This document shows, in pieces, positions 34,050-42,856 of a DNA stretch of 64,000 nt. Every line of letters begins with the position of its first letter. Within the stretch, counting starts at the first letter, position 1. The stretch is taken from assembly GCF_904067045.1 (NCBI RefSeq), contig NZ_CAJFDC010000025.1:58498-122497 (forward strand), written 5' to 3'. Under the pieces are notes generated by a model. It did no database searches, had not been told where the DNA came from, and was given only the letters and a program-made list of their open reading frames with translations. Position numbers and translations under genes: made by a program. This DNA comes from Pseudomonas sp. FEN. GTDB lineage: Bacteria > Pseudomonadota > Gammaproteobacteria > Pseudomonadales > Pseudomonadaceae.

Positions 34050-35516
34050 ATGGCTGTTTCGAAGAAATTTCACGTAGTAAAACCTGCACTTTTGGTGATA
34101 ATTATTAAATTTTTTAGCCGGCTGGATTCTGGTCCGACTCTGTGTGCGCTCTCACTCGTGCTAATGGTGCTTGCCGGTTGTTCGGTGGCCCCGTTACCTC
34201 CGCTGAAACCTCCGACCCCCGACATTTGGCGAAATGCGCCAGCCCGTGTTTTGCCTCTGCGTCCAGACCTGAATAAATGGTGGCACGCCTTTGGCGACCC
34301 GGAGTTGGATGCGCTGGTTGATCGCGCACTGCAAAACAATCTGGAAGTCGCTCAGGCGGTGGAGCGCTTACGTGCGACAAGGCTACTGAGTCAACATGCC
34401 CAAGACCCGTATTTGCCCTCGCTGGGTATCCAGACCAGGGACGCCGTAAGCCCGGATACCAGTACTTCCTACTTTCTGATCGGTTTCGATGCGCTATGGG
34501 AACTTCCATTGTTTGGTGCGAAACAAAGTGCCGATCGTCTCGCCCAGGGAGACGAGGAGCGGGTGAAGGCCGACCTGCGCTTGGCGCAGGTATCGTTGGT
34601 CGCGGAAGTCAGTCGGCGTTGGATCGAGCTGCGCTCGGCGCAGCAAATGGAAGTTTTTCTGGGTGACATCCAGGAGGCTCAGCGTGAAAAACTGAGGTTG
34701 ATGCTCGTTCGCGAGCGACTAAAGCTGGCGACGGCCTCCGACGTTGCAGGCGCTCGAGCGGAACTGGCTCAGGCGCAGATGGCTCTGGCTGAGCCGCGAC
34801 AGGCGATAAACAGTAACGCGCAACAGTTGGCTGTACTGTTGGGCCAGAATGAGCCGGACCCGCGATGGTTGCGCCCAAGGCCACAACTGAACCTTGGCCA
34901 ATGGCAACTGAGTAGCGTACCGACGGACCTGTTGCGCACGCGCCCGGAAATTGCCAGCGCCGAAGCAGAGGTGATACGCGCGGCAGGAGATCTTGGCATG
35001 AGCCAGGCCGATATTTACCCGCACATCAGCCTGGGAACTTCACTGCAGTGGTCGCTGAACATTGCCAGCAATCGCAAACGGGCTCGCAGCGGTGACAGCA
35101 TCTTCTCGTATGGCCCGGGGATCAGTATTCCCTTGTTCGATTGGGGCGAACGCGTGGCCAATGCAAAGGCCAAGAGTCACCAGTTGCAAGCGGCTGTCCT
35201 GGCTTATCGGCAGGCCGTATTGCAGGGGGTGGCCGAGGCTGAAACCGCCTTGGGCGACCTGGAGCAATCGCGCCTGCGCGAGCAATCCTCCCTGGAGGCT
35301 TGCGCTGCCGTTCAAGCCCGCCTGGATGCCTTGCAGCAGCGAGCCCGACTTGGGCTGCTGAGCAAGCTGGACCTCGAGAGTGGCCAGATTGAAAAGCACC
35401 GGGTCATGGTGCAGGTCACCCAAGCGAGTGTCGATCGAAGCATTGCCTACATCGCACTGTACAAAGCACTCGGGGGCGCGCCGTTGCCGAGCGAAACCAT
35501 GAAGGACAGCAACTGA
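34050..35516 (+). CDS. Outer-membrane efflux lipoprotein, NodT/TolC family
   Basis: A 488-residue outer-membrane factor. The signal peptide ends in the lipobox LAGC (LMVLAGCSVAPLPP), and two TolC-like repeats follow (DPELDALVDRALQNN opens the first; RPEIASAEAEVIRA the second). It forms a trimeric channel across the outer membrane. It starts the four-gene exporter operon; its stop overlaps the permease start (TGATG). ATG 34050 is the best start; an upstream TTG at 34005 would only add a non-signal extension. The presence of a dedicated channel gene in a DevBCA-type operon is notable. Confidence 0.87.
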   Translation: MAVSKKFHVVKPALLVIIIKFFSRLDSGPTLCALSLVLMVLAGCSVAPLPPLKPPTPDIWRNAPARVLPLRPDLNKWWHAFGDPELDALVDRALQNNLEVAQAVERLRATRLLSQHAQDPYLPSLGIQTRDAVSPDTSTSYFLIGFDALWELPLFGAKQSADRLAQGDEERVKADLRLAQVSLVAEVSRRWIELRSAQQMEVFLGDIQEAQREKLRLMLVRERLKLATASDVAGARAELAQAQMALAEPRQAINSNAQQLAVLLGQNEPDPRWLRPRPQLNLGQWQLSSVPTDLLRTRPEIASAEAEVIRAAGDLGMSQADIYPHISLGTSLQWSLNIASNRKRARSGDSIFSYGPGISIPLFDWGERVANAKAKSHQLQAAVLAYRQAVLQGVAEAETALGDLEQSRLREQSSLEACAAVQARLDALQQRARLGLLSKLDLESGQIEKHRVMVQVTQASVDRSIAYIALYKALGGAPLPSETMKDSN

Positions 35517-36649
35517 TGGTCGCGCTCGCCCGCCAAACGCTGATCTACGAGTGGCGGCGCTTTCTGCCCGCGATTATTGCCGTCGGCTTTGCCGGCTTGC
35601 TGCAACTGCTCCAGGCCGCGCTGGTACTCGGCATCTTCAGCAGTGCCAGTGTCTATATCACCGGCTCCTCGGCCGATCTTTGGGTCGGTTATCCCGGCAC
35701 GCAAAGCGTCAATCTCGGCCGGTTGATCGATACCGGGGTGGAGATGCGCCTACGCATGGATCCAGATGTGGTTCGGGTGGAACCTTTCCGCTGGGTCGAT
35801 GCCGACTGGCGTGGTGCGGGCGACACCGGTGGCGTGTCGGTATTTGTCTCCGGTATCGATACCGGGGCCCAGGGCCTGATGTTTGAGCATGTATTGCCTG
35901 CCGAGTTACGCGCACGTTTGAACGAGGCGGATACGGTCATCGTCGATCGGGCCGACCTGGACAACCTGGGCGTCAGCATAGGCGATACAGCGGCTATCAA
36001 CGGTCGTCGCGTGCGCGTGGTCGGCGTCACTAGCGGGTTGCGGGCGTTGGGTGGTGTGAATGTGCTGACCTCGTTGTCGACCGCTCGACAACTCGATGCC
36101 TCTGCAACCAATGGTGATCGTATTACCTATCTGGTGGCCAAGGTGCGCGAGCCGAGTCAGGCGGCGGCGGTTGCTGCCCGTCTGCGCGGCGCCACCGCGT
36201 TCGGCCGCTACGACGTGTGGACCGCGGAAGATTTCGCTCATCGTTCGCAGATGTATTGGATGTTCGATACCGGTGCCGGTGCCGGAGTATTGTTCCTGGC
36301 CGCGATCGTGTTCCTGGTCGGGGCGGTGATCACCAGCCAAACGCTGGTTGCCGCCGTCATTGGCTCAATCCGCGAATACGCGACATTGAACGCGCTTGGT
36401 GTAGGTGTAGGGGCCTTGCGCAAAATCGTGATGGAGCAGGCGTGCTGGGTCGGGGCTCTGGGTTTGCTGGGCAGCACAATGGTGACGTGTGTTCTTTTTG
36501 TCATTGCCGGGCACTACAACGTGCCAGTGGCGCTCTCTCCTGCCGTGGCCATTGCTTGCCTGGCCTTGAGCATGGGGCTGGTGGTGGTATCCGGTCTCGC
36601 CGCAATCCGCACATTACGTCACGCCGATCCGGCGAGTCTGTTGAGATAA
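35516..36649 (+). CDS. ABC exporter permease, FtsX/DevC-like
   Basis: A 377-residue MacB/FtsX-type permease: helix at about 15-40, a large periplasmic domain (about 45-250), and three C-terminal helices (about 258-370), ending with the usual IRTLRHADPASLLR tail. Unlike MacB it carries no fused ATPase, as in DevC. It is coupled to the lipoprotein gene upstream, and the separate ATPase gene starts 9 bases later. The tripartite system probably extrudes a lipid, glycolipid or peptide from the inner-membrane face. Confidence 0.87.
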   Translation: MVALARQTLIYEWRRFLPAIIAVGFAGLLQLLQAALVLGIFSSASVYITGSSADLWVGYPGTQSVNLGRLIDTGVEMRLRMDPDVVRVEPFRWVDADWRGAGDTGGVSVFVSGIDTGAQGLMFEHVLPAELRARLNEADTVIVDRADLDNLGVSIGDTAAINGRRVRVVGVTSGLRALGGVNVLTSLSTARQLDASATNGDRITYLVAKVREPSQAAAVAARLRGATAFGRYDVWTAEDFAHRSQMYWMFDTGAGAGVLFLAAIVFLVGAVITSQTLVAAVIGSIREYATLNALGVGVGALRKIVMEQACWVGALGLLGSTMVTCVLFVIAGHYNVPVALSPAVAIACLALSMGLVVVSGLAAIRTLRHADPASLLR

Positions 36650-36658
36650 AGATAGAAC

Positions 36659-37411
36659 ATGTCAAATCTACCAATGACCACACCGATCTCACTTCAGGCC
36701 AGGGGCATAAGTAAATCGTTTACCTCGGGTCGCGTCGTCAGCACCGTGCTGCATGACATCACACTGGACATACGGCCCGGCGAGCTGACACTGATCTCGG
36801 GGCCTTCCGGTTGTGGGAAAAGCACGCTGCTTGCCATCCTCAGCGGTTTGCAAGCACCCGACCAAGGCTGCGTCACCGCATTGGGGCAAAGTCTGGAGGG
36901 GCTCGATACGCACGCGCTGGAACGTTTTCGCTTGCAACACACGGGATTCGTATTCCAAGGATTCAATCTGTTTCCAGCCTTGAGCGCCCTGCAGCAGGTC
37001 GAACTGCCTCTGAGCTATCTCGGACTGACGGCAAAGGATGCGCAAAGGCGTGCCGCACAGGCGCTGGAGGAGGTCGGTCTGGGTCCGCGCATGCACCTGC
37101 GCCCGGCGGAGTTGTCCGGTGGTGAGAAGCAGCGCGTGGCCATTGCTCGCGCGGTGGCAAAAGAGCCTCAGTTGCTGTTCGCCGATGAGCCGACCAGCGC
37201 CCTGGACGCCGCCAACGGTCAGATCGTCATCGATATCTTGCACAGAATCGCGCGTAAACACGGCACCACCGTGCTGTGTGTCAGCCACGATCCGCGCCTG
37301 GTTAGCCATGTCGATCGGGTTTTGAGCATAGAGGACGGCCGCATATTGAATGATTACATCCCGTCATCCCGACCGGCCGATGTCGCCGGTATCAAGGAAC
37401 ATCTTGCATGA
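36659..37411 (+). CDS. ABC exporter ATPase, DevA/LolD-like
   Basis: A 250-residue ATP-binding subunit with Walker A (SGPSGCGKSTLL), Q-loop (FQGFNLFPAL), signature (LSGGEKQRVAIARA), Walker B (LLFADEPTSALD) and H-loop His (CVSHDPR). Sequence type is the MacB/LolD/DevA group that powers FtsX-like permeases. The adaptor gene starts within its 3' end (4-base overlap). Two Met codons near the start (residues 1 and 6) are possible. Confidence 0.9.
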   Translation: MSNLPMTTPISLQARGISKSFTSGRVVSTVLHDITLDIRPGELTLISGPSGCGKSTLLAILSGLQAPDQGCVTALGQSLEGLDTHALERFRLQHTGFVFQGFNLFPALSALQQVELPLSYLGLTAKDAQRRAAQALEEVGLGPRMHLRPAELSGGEKQRVAIARAVAKEPQLLFADEPTSALDAANGQIVIDILHRIARKHGTTVLCVSHDPRLVSHVDRVLSIEDGRILNDYIPSSRPADVAGIKEHLA

Positions 37412-38313
37412 ACTCGCGTTCGTTTGGCTCATGGTTCGTTGTGCTTGCCGCTACTTTTTTGCTGACGGGTTGCCCGCAGGACAATACCCCTTCGAAGAGC
37501 ATTTCTGCCACCCCGGCCTATGTGGCCGTTGCGCGCGGTCGTATCGATGTTGAAGGGGGCCTGCTCAAGCTTGGCCTGGCTCGCGAGGGCGTGATTGCCG
37601 ATATTAAAGTGCGTGAAGGCGAGCACGTCCGCAAAGGTCAGTTGCTCGCCTCACTGGACAGTGAGCTGGCACGCCTGGGAGTGAGCGCGGCGCAGACCGA
37701 GCAACAACAGGTTCAGGTTCAAGCGAAGCAGTTGGAAAGACGGATCAAATTTGCCGAACTGAAGGCGAATCGACTGGCCGATGCCTCGGCGTTGGGTGCT
37801 GGCGACGGGCAGAGTGCCGATGAAGCTCGCGAAGCCGCGCAACAGTTGCGCGGCGAAATTGAGAATAATCATACAGACGCCGCGGTAGCGGCGCGAAAGC
37901 TCGCCGTCGCGCGCTATGAACTGGCGCAACATAGCCTTCATGCGCCTGTCGATGCCGAGGTGGTCCGTCGTCTGGTCCAACCTGGAGCCACCGTTTCAGC
38001 ACAATCGGGACCAGCCTTTGTGTTGCTGCCGGACGAGGCGCGCATCGTCCGGGCCGAATTGAACGAGTCTTTTACCAGCGCGGTAGTTCCAGGGATGAAG
38101 GCCGAAGTCACGGATGACAGCGGCAGCGGTCTACCGCCTCTGTCGGCCCATGTGCTGCGCATAAGTACCGTATTTGGTAACAGCATGCTTGAGGAGGATC
38201 CGTTGGTACGTGCCAATTCGCGCACGGTTGAATGTGTATTGGCATTCGACGAGCCGCCACCGTCTTCATTGCGTGTGGGGCAGCGGATGCTTGTGCGCTT
38301 CGGCCCCAAGTAG
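37408..38313 (+). CDS. ABC exporter periplasmic adaptor, HlyD/DevB-like
   Basis: A 301-residue membrane fusion protein with a lipoprotein-type signal (FLLTGCPQD; Cys at about residue 23), half-lipoyl motifs (VREGEHVRKGQLLASLD), a coiled-coil hairpin (about 90-165), and the second lipoyl half with HAPVDAEVVRRLVQPGATV. It links the FtsX-like permease to the TolC-like channel. It is the last gene of the operon; the next gene is convergent. It is shorter than MacA, in keeping with DevB-type adaptors. Confidence 0.87.
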   Translation: MNSRSFGSWFVVLAATFLLTGCPQDNTPSKSISATPAYVAVARGRIDVEGGLLKLGLAREGVIADIKVREGEHVRKGQLLASLDSELARLGVSAAQTEQQQVQVQAKQLERRIKFAELKANRLADASALGAGDGQSADEAREAAQQLRGEIENNHTDAAVAARKLAVARYELAQHSLHAPVDAEVVRRLVQPGATVSAQSGPAFVLLPDEARIVRAELNESFTSAVVPGMKAEVTDDSGSGLPPLSAHVLRISTVFGNSMLEEDPLVRANSRTVECVLAFDEPPPSSLRVGQRMLVRFGPK

Positions 38314-38374
38314 CCGTCGAATGAGGCCGCGCGCTCATTCTGGTTGCGTCCGTGCGGTCCCCGTTCCACCCCGG

Positions 38375-40090
38375 CTATGCATCACCGCCCGCTAATGGCG
38401 GGGTGCGCGGTGGGATCAGGCGTTTCGCCCCGGTCGCCTCGAATGCCGCCGCCAGGCGCAGCAGTGTTGAATCATCATAGGCTCGGCCGGCGAAAGTCAG
38501 GCCGACGGGCATGCCGATATCCGCCATAACGCCCATCGGCACCGTGACCGTGGGCACGCCCAGGTGACGGATGGCAAGGTTGCCGTTGGCGACCCAGACA
38601 CCATTGCTCCAGGCGATATCCGCGGACTTGGGATCGACATCGGCATTCGCCGGCCCGACGTCGGCTACCGTCGGGAAAATTACCGCATCGAGCCCCAGGC
38701 GATCCATCCACTCTTCAAGGTCGATGCGTCGTGTCTGCTCGAGCCCGCGCAGTCCGTCGGGCAGCGTGCTGATCTCGTTCCACGGGGTGATGCCGCGCTC
38801 GGCCATCCGCACGTACTCGTCCATGCCGGCGGCCAGGTCGCCTTCGCGGTTGGGCAGGGTGCCGGGGTCGTGCGGGAAAATCTTCGCTCCGTCGACATCC
38901 ACCAGGCGATTCAACGCCGGATCGCCGTTGGCCCGCAGGAAGTCATCGAAGGCCCAGGCTGACAGATCCCACAACTCATGGTGCAGGAACTCCTTGGAAA
39001 CCAGGCCGCGGGTGAACACCGTCGGCGTCCCGGGACGATCGCCTTCGCAGTTCGAGACCAGTGGGAAATCGACCTCGATCACCTCGGCGCCCGCGGCTTC
39101 GAGCGCCTTGCGCGCGGCTTCCCAGAGCTCGATCACGCAAGCACGGGTATTGATGCGCTGGCCGGTCGGGCCGCCGATCCCGGGAGCCTCGCTGGTGCCC
39201 GCCTCGGGATCCGCGTTGATGTACATGCGTGGCACGCCGAAGCGCTTGCCAGCGAGCGCATCCGCACCGACGGCAAGCGCGCCATAGGAGGCGGGGCGTA
39301 CCGAAGCCACACTCGGAATCGCTACCCAGGGTTGCATCCGCCACAGATCGCCACGGGTATCGGGATCCTCGGCCACCACCACCTCGAGCACCTCAAGCAG
39401 GTCGGCCATGGTCCTGGCATACGGCACGACCACGTCCATCGTCGGGGTCAGCGGCCAGTTCCCGCGTACCGAGATCACGCCACGCGACGGGGTATAAGCA
39501 CACAGGCCGTTGTTCGAGGCCGGTCCGCGTCCGCTCGACCAGGTTTCTTCCGCGAGGCCGAAGGCGGCGAAGCTGGCGGCGGTTGCCGTCCCGGCACCAT
39601 TCGATGAGCCCGAGGCAAAAGGCGCGGTGAGGTAGTCGGCGTTGTACGGGCTTTGCGCCCGACCATAGACCCCACGCTGCATGCCACCGTTGGCCATGGG
39701 CGGCATATTGGTCTTGCCCAGGCAGATCGCGCCCGCGGCGCGCAGCCGTTCGATGGTGAAGGCATCGCGATAGGCGATGAGGTTGGCGAAGGCCGGGCTG
39801 CCGGAGGCGGCGGTGAGCCCCTTGACCAGATAACTGTCCTTGGCCGTATAGGGAATGCCATCGAGTGGTCCCAGCGTTTCGCCCTTGGCCCGCCGTGCGT
39901 CGGAGGCCCGCGCCTCCTCGAGTGCCGCGGGGTTGCGCACCACCACCGCGTTGAGGGCGGTGGGCGTGTCGGCGCCGTCGTAGGCCTCGATCCTGGCGAG
40001 ATAGGCCTGGACCAGCTCAACCGCCGTGGTCTGGCCGGACTCGAGCGCGGCGCGCAGTTGGGCAATGGAAATTTCGGTGACTTCGATCAT
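38375..40090 (-). CDS. Amidase-signature family hydrolase
   Basis: A 571-residue amidase-signature enzyme. The Ser-cisSer-Lys triad is kept: Lys84 (YTAKDS), the cis-Ser in GSSNG (161-165) and the nucleophile Ser186 in ETWSSGRGPAS, where the usual GGS is replaced by WSS. Such enzymes hydrolyse amide bonds of small molecules. The 571-residue length is on the long side for the family. It lies 78 bases downstream of the MarR-GNAT gene on the same strand and may be co-transcribed with it. Substrate unknown. Confidence 0.82.
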   Translation of the reverse strand: MIEVTEISIAQLRAALESGQTTAVELVQAYLARIEAYDGADTPTALNAVVVRNPAALEEARASDARRAKGETLGPLDGIPYTAKDSYLVKGLTAASGSPAFANLIAYRDAFTIERLRAAGAICLGKTNMPPMANGGMQRGVYGRAQSPYNADYLTAPFASGSSNGAGTATAASFAAFGLAEETWSSGRGPASNNGLCAYTPSRGVISVRGNWPLTPTMDVVVPYARTMADLLEVLEVVVAEDPDTRGDLWRMQPWVAIPSVASVRPASYGALAVGADALAGKRFGVPRMYINADPEAGTSEAPGIGGPTGQRINTRACVIELWEAARKALEAAGAEVIEVDFPLVSNCEGDRPGTPTVFTRGLVSKEFLHHELWDLSAWAFDDFLRANGDPALNRLVDVDGAKIFPHDPGTLPNREGDLAAGMDEYVRMAERGITPWNEISTLPDGLRGLEQTRRIDLEEWMDRLGLDAVIFPTVADVGPANADVDPKSADIAWSNGVWVANGNLAIRHLGVPTVTVPMGVMADIGMPVGLTFAGRAYDDSTLLRLAAAFEATGAKRLIPPRTPPLAGGDA

Positions 40091-40168
40091 GTTACCGCCG
40101 ACGGCTGGTGGAGGATGCGCGGGGTGTTTGCATCCAATAATTTTATACAGGCGCTCTGCCTTTTGGAA

Positions 40169-41125
40169 TCAGATGGGCGTGTTCCGTATACGAGTGAACT
40201 GCTGTTCAGTGACACTGGTTCCCCATTGCTGGCCTGTGGCCTCGCTCGTCAATTCAAAGCCGAAGGCTTCGTAGAGCCGTCGTGCCGCATCCAGGCCTTT
40301 GAATGTCCAAAGCTGGATGGCGGCGAAGCCGAATTGATCACAAAAGCACAGCGCTTCGCTGAGCAACTGACGGCCGACCCCACGGCCCCTGCAGCCGTCG
40401 TCCAGGATGAACCAGCGCAAGTGGGCCTGGTTGTTCCCAAGATCCTCCCCGTCAATGACGATCGAGCCGACGATGCGCTCGTCATGAGTGGCAACCCACA
40501 CGCGGTTGCAGGGGGGCTCCAGGCGCCCGGCAAAGTCGGCAAGACCCATGGCGACCTGGCTTTCGAAGAACTGCCCAAAGTTGGCGTGCCGGGAGTAGAA
40601 CGCGGCGTGCATTTCGGTCACCCGTCCGACCAGCCCCGGTCTGTAACCCGAACTGACGGTGATGGGGCTGCCTGCAGCCTTGACGCTGGTGCGTACCGCG
40701 CTTAGTGCCCGGGCATACGCCGCAAGGCCCTGGGCGACGGCTTGCTGCTCTGACCGGCTCAAGTGCTCCAGCGCCGAGGTGACTTGCGCCTGGCCATAAC
40801 GATGGATGTGCGCAACGGTCTCTTTGCCTTTGTCGGTCAGGCGCAATTGCTTGACGCGCGCATCCTCGTCACGGGCGGCTTCCTCCAGTTCACCCGCGTC
40901 GATCAACTTGCCCATCATGCGACTGACGCTGGATTTTTCCAGGCCCAGCAGTTGAACCAGTTGAGCCGCCGTCAGCGTTCCGGCAGACGCGATCTCAAGC
41001 AACGCGTGTACCGCCGATGCCGAGTAGTCGGTAGCGGCCAGGGTGGTGCGCATAAAGCCCAATTCACGGACCATCGTGCGTGATGCGCGGCGGATCTCTT
41101 CAACTAGGGGTGGATCGACGGTCAC
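40169..41125 (-). CDS. MarR-GNAT fusion: regulator and acetyltransferase in one chain
   Basis: A 318-residue protein. Residues about 1-145 form a MarR winged helix (SAGTLTAAQLVQLLGLEKSSVSRMMGKLIDAGEL; DARVKQLRLTDKG). Residues about 160-318 form a GNAT domain with the acetyl-CoA site DDGCRGRGVGRQLL. Fusions of this kind are known in bacteria, but few are characterised. Start GTG 41123-41125 is chosen because AGGAGG lies just upstream; an ATG further upstream (41164) lies inside the promoter palindrome. The amidase gene follows on the same strand. Autoregulation through the palindrome at 41142-41166 is likely. Confidence 0.82.
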   Translation of the reverse strand: MTVDPPLVEEIRRASRTMVRELGFMRTTLAATDYSASAVHALLEIASAGTLTAAQLVQLLGLEKSSVSRMMGKLIDAGELEEAARDEDARVKQLRLTDKGKETVAHIHRYGQAQVTSALEHLSRSEQQAVAQGLAAYARALSAVRTSVKAAGSPITVSSGYRPGLVGRVTEMHAAFYSRHANFGQFFESQVAMGLADFAGRLEPPCNRVWVATHDERIVGSIVIDGEDLGNNQAHLRWFILDDGCRGRGVGRQLLSEALCFCDQFGFAAIQLWTFKGLDAARRLYEAFGFELTSEATGQQWGTSVTEQQFTRIRNTPI

Positions 41126-41141
41126 GTGGATGCCTCCTGAG

Positions 41142-41166
41142 ATATGGTTGTATAATACAACCATAT
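41142..41166. promoter_or_regulatory. 25-base perfect palindrome, MarR-type operator
   Basis: Arms ATATGGTTGTAT and ATACAACCATAT flank a single central A. The core TTGTATAATACAA matches the general shape of MarR-family operators. It sits 17 bases upstream of the MarR-GNAT start, overlapping the expected promoter, so binding would repress transcription. The symmetry is seen directly; the binding protein is inferred. Confidence 0.75.
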
Positions 41167-41278
41167 TCGTTCAGGGCGTGTCCAGCCTCGTGGAGTGCCC
41201 CGCATCGTCAAAAAAATGAGGCATCAGTGAAAATCGCATAAGCTACACGCTAGCATTTCAACCACATGGAAGGACTCC

Positions 41279-42847
41279 ATGATCACAAGAGCAACCTTGT
41301 TTCTCAAAGCCGAGTGGGCGAATGCCAGGCTCAGGATTGGTCATGTGGTGCTCTTTGTTGCAGCGGTTTGTATCTCATTGATAGCGATCAGCATCTGGGG
41401 GGTCTTCAACTCGTTGGAGTATCACCTGCATGACAAGGAAATCGAGATGTCAAACCTTTCCAAGACCTTGTCATCCAGTATCGCGGCGACCCTCACTCAA
41501 GTCGACACCGTGATATTGGGCATTCAGGGGCAAGTGGAAATTGAAGGCGCCGGGTCGGAAACCTTGAAGAGACTGGGGGGGATGCTGAGAAACCAACAAA
41601 AAAGCCTGCCGCAAGTCCATGGATTTTTTATTTATGATGAACAGGGGCGCTGGTTGTTCAACTCAAACGGTGCGATTCCGCTGGATGCCAATAACGCGGA
41701 TCGCGACTATTTTATCTACCACCGCGAGCATGCCAGTAACGCGTTGTTTATTGGCCCCTCCATACGCAGCCGCTCAACCTCCGACTGGGTCATGACCCTC
41801 TCGCGCAGGCTCAACCATCCGGACGGCAGTTTTGCTGGAGTGGTGGTAGCCACCCTCTATCTTGACTATTTTCTCAGCCTCTATGACGGCATTGACATGG
41901 GGGAGAATGGTCTTATCAATCTGACCTCCGCGACCGGCCATATCGTGGTTCGCAAGCCCTTTCGCGAGGCTGACATCGGTACCGACATTTCAACAGGAGA
42001 AGTCTTCGCCCTGTTGACTCCTGGCGCCAGTTCGGGCATCGCGACAATAAGGTCATTTATTGACAAGGTCGAGCGAGTCATCAGCTTCCAACGGGTGAAT
42101 GGTTACCCACTTGTCGTCATCGCCGCTTTTGATAAAAATGAAATACTGGCGGACTGGCGCAGCGAATCTTTTGCCGGTTTTCTTATAGCCTCGGTGTTGC
42201 TGCTGATCCTCAGTTTTCTTGGCTATCGACTGATAAGGCTGATGAGTCAGCAGATTCAAGCGCAAAAAGACCTGCAACGCTCTGAAGAAAATTATATCGA
42301 GGCAAACAGAGCGCTCGGGCAACTGGCTTTGGAAGATGGAATGACCGGTTTGCCTAATCGGCGCAAGTTTGATCTGTTCATGAGCACAGAAATAAGCAAG
42401 GCAAAGTGCACGTCCAGCGATGTTGCCCTTATCATGATCGACGTGGATTTTTTTAAAAGCTACAACGATTGTTACGGTCATGTACAGGGCGATGAGTGTT
42501 TACGGACGGTCAGCGCAATCATCAGGAAATATATTACTCGGGAGGGCGACCTGGCCGCCAGGTACGGAGGCGAGGAATTTGCCATCGTGCTCTTGGATAC
42601 GGACTATGTCGGTGCCTTTATCATCGCCGAGAAAATTCGCACCGAGGTGGAGAGACGTTCAATTCAACATAGCGAGTCGCCGATCAACATCGTGACTGTC
42701 AGCGCCGGTATCAGTGCTTTGTCAGGCTCGAAAATGGACACGCCTGAAGATTTGATCGATATCGCTGACAAGGCACTGTATGTCGCAAAAAACAGCGGCA
42801 GAAATCGGACGGTTATTTCCAATCATTTCTCTGGTGCGCCGGCTTGA
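41279..42847 (+). CDS. Membrane diguanylate cyclase with periplasmic dCache sensor
   Basis: A 522-residue protein. TM1 (about 20-42), periplasmic sensor with dCache character (about 45-295), TM2 (about 297-318), a coiled linker and a C-terminal GGDEF domain. The active site is RYGGEEF (GGEEF variant, active in many enzymes), and an allosteric I-site RxxD (REGD) stands five residues before it. It should make c-di-GMP from two GTP under product inhibition. No EAL domain. AAGGA precedes the ATG. It is transcribed alone, convergent with the metal transporter. The ligand is unknown. Confidence 0.9.
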   Translation: MITRATLFLKAEWANARLRIGHVVLFVAAVCISLIAISIWGVFNSLEYHLHDKEIEMSNLSKTLSSSIAATLTQVDTVILGIQGQVEIEGAGSETLKRLGGMLRNQQKSLPQVHGFFIYDEQGRWLFNSNGAIPLDANNADRDYFIYHREHASNALFIGPSIRSRSTSDWVMTLSRRLNHPDGSFAGVVVATLYLDYFLSLYDGIDMGENGLINLTSATGHIVVRKPFREADIGTDISTGEVFALLTPGASSGIATIRSFIDKVERVISFQRVNGYPLVVIAAFDKNEILADWRSESFAGFLIASVLLLILSFLGYRLIRLMSQQIQAQKDLQRSEENYIEANRALGQLALEDGMTGLPNRRKFDLFMSTEISKAKCTSSDVALIMIDVDFFKSYNDCYGHVQGDECLRTVSAIIRKYITREGDLAARYGGEEFAIVLLDTDYVGAFIIAEKIRTEVERRSIQHSESPINIVTVSAGISALSGSKMDTPEDLIDIADKALYVAKNSGRNRTVISNHFSGAPA

Positions 42848-42856
42848 ACGGATAGG

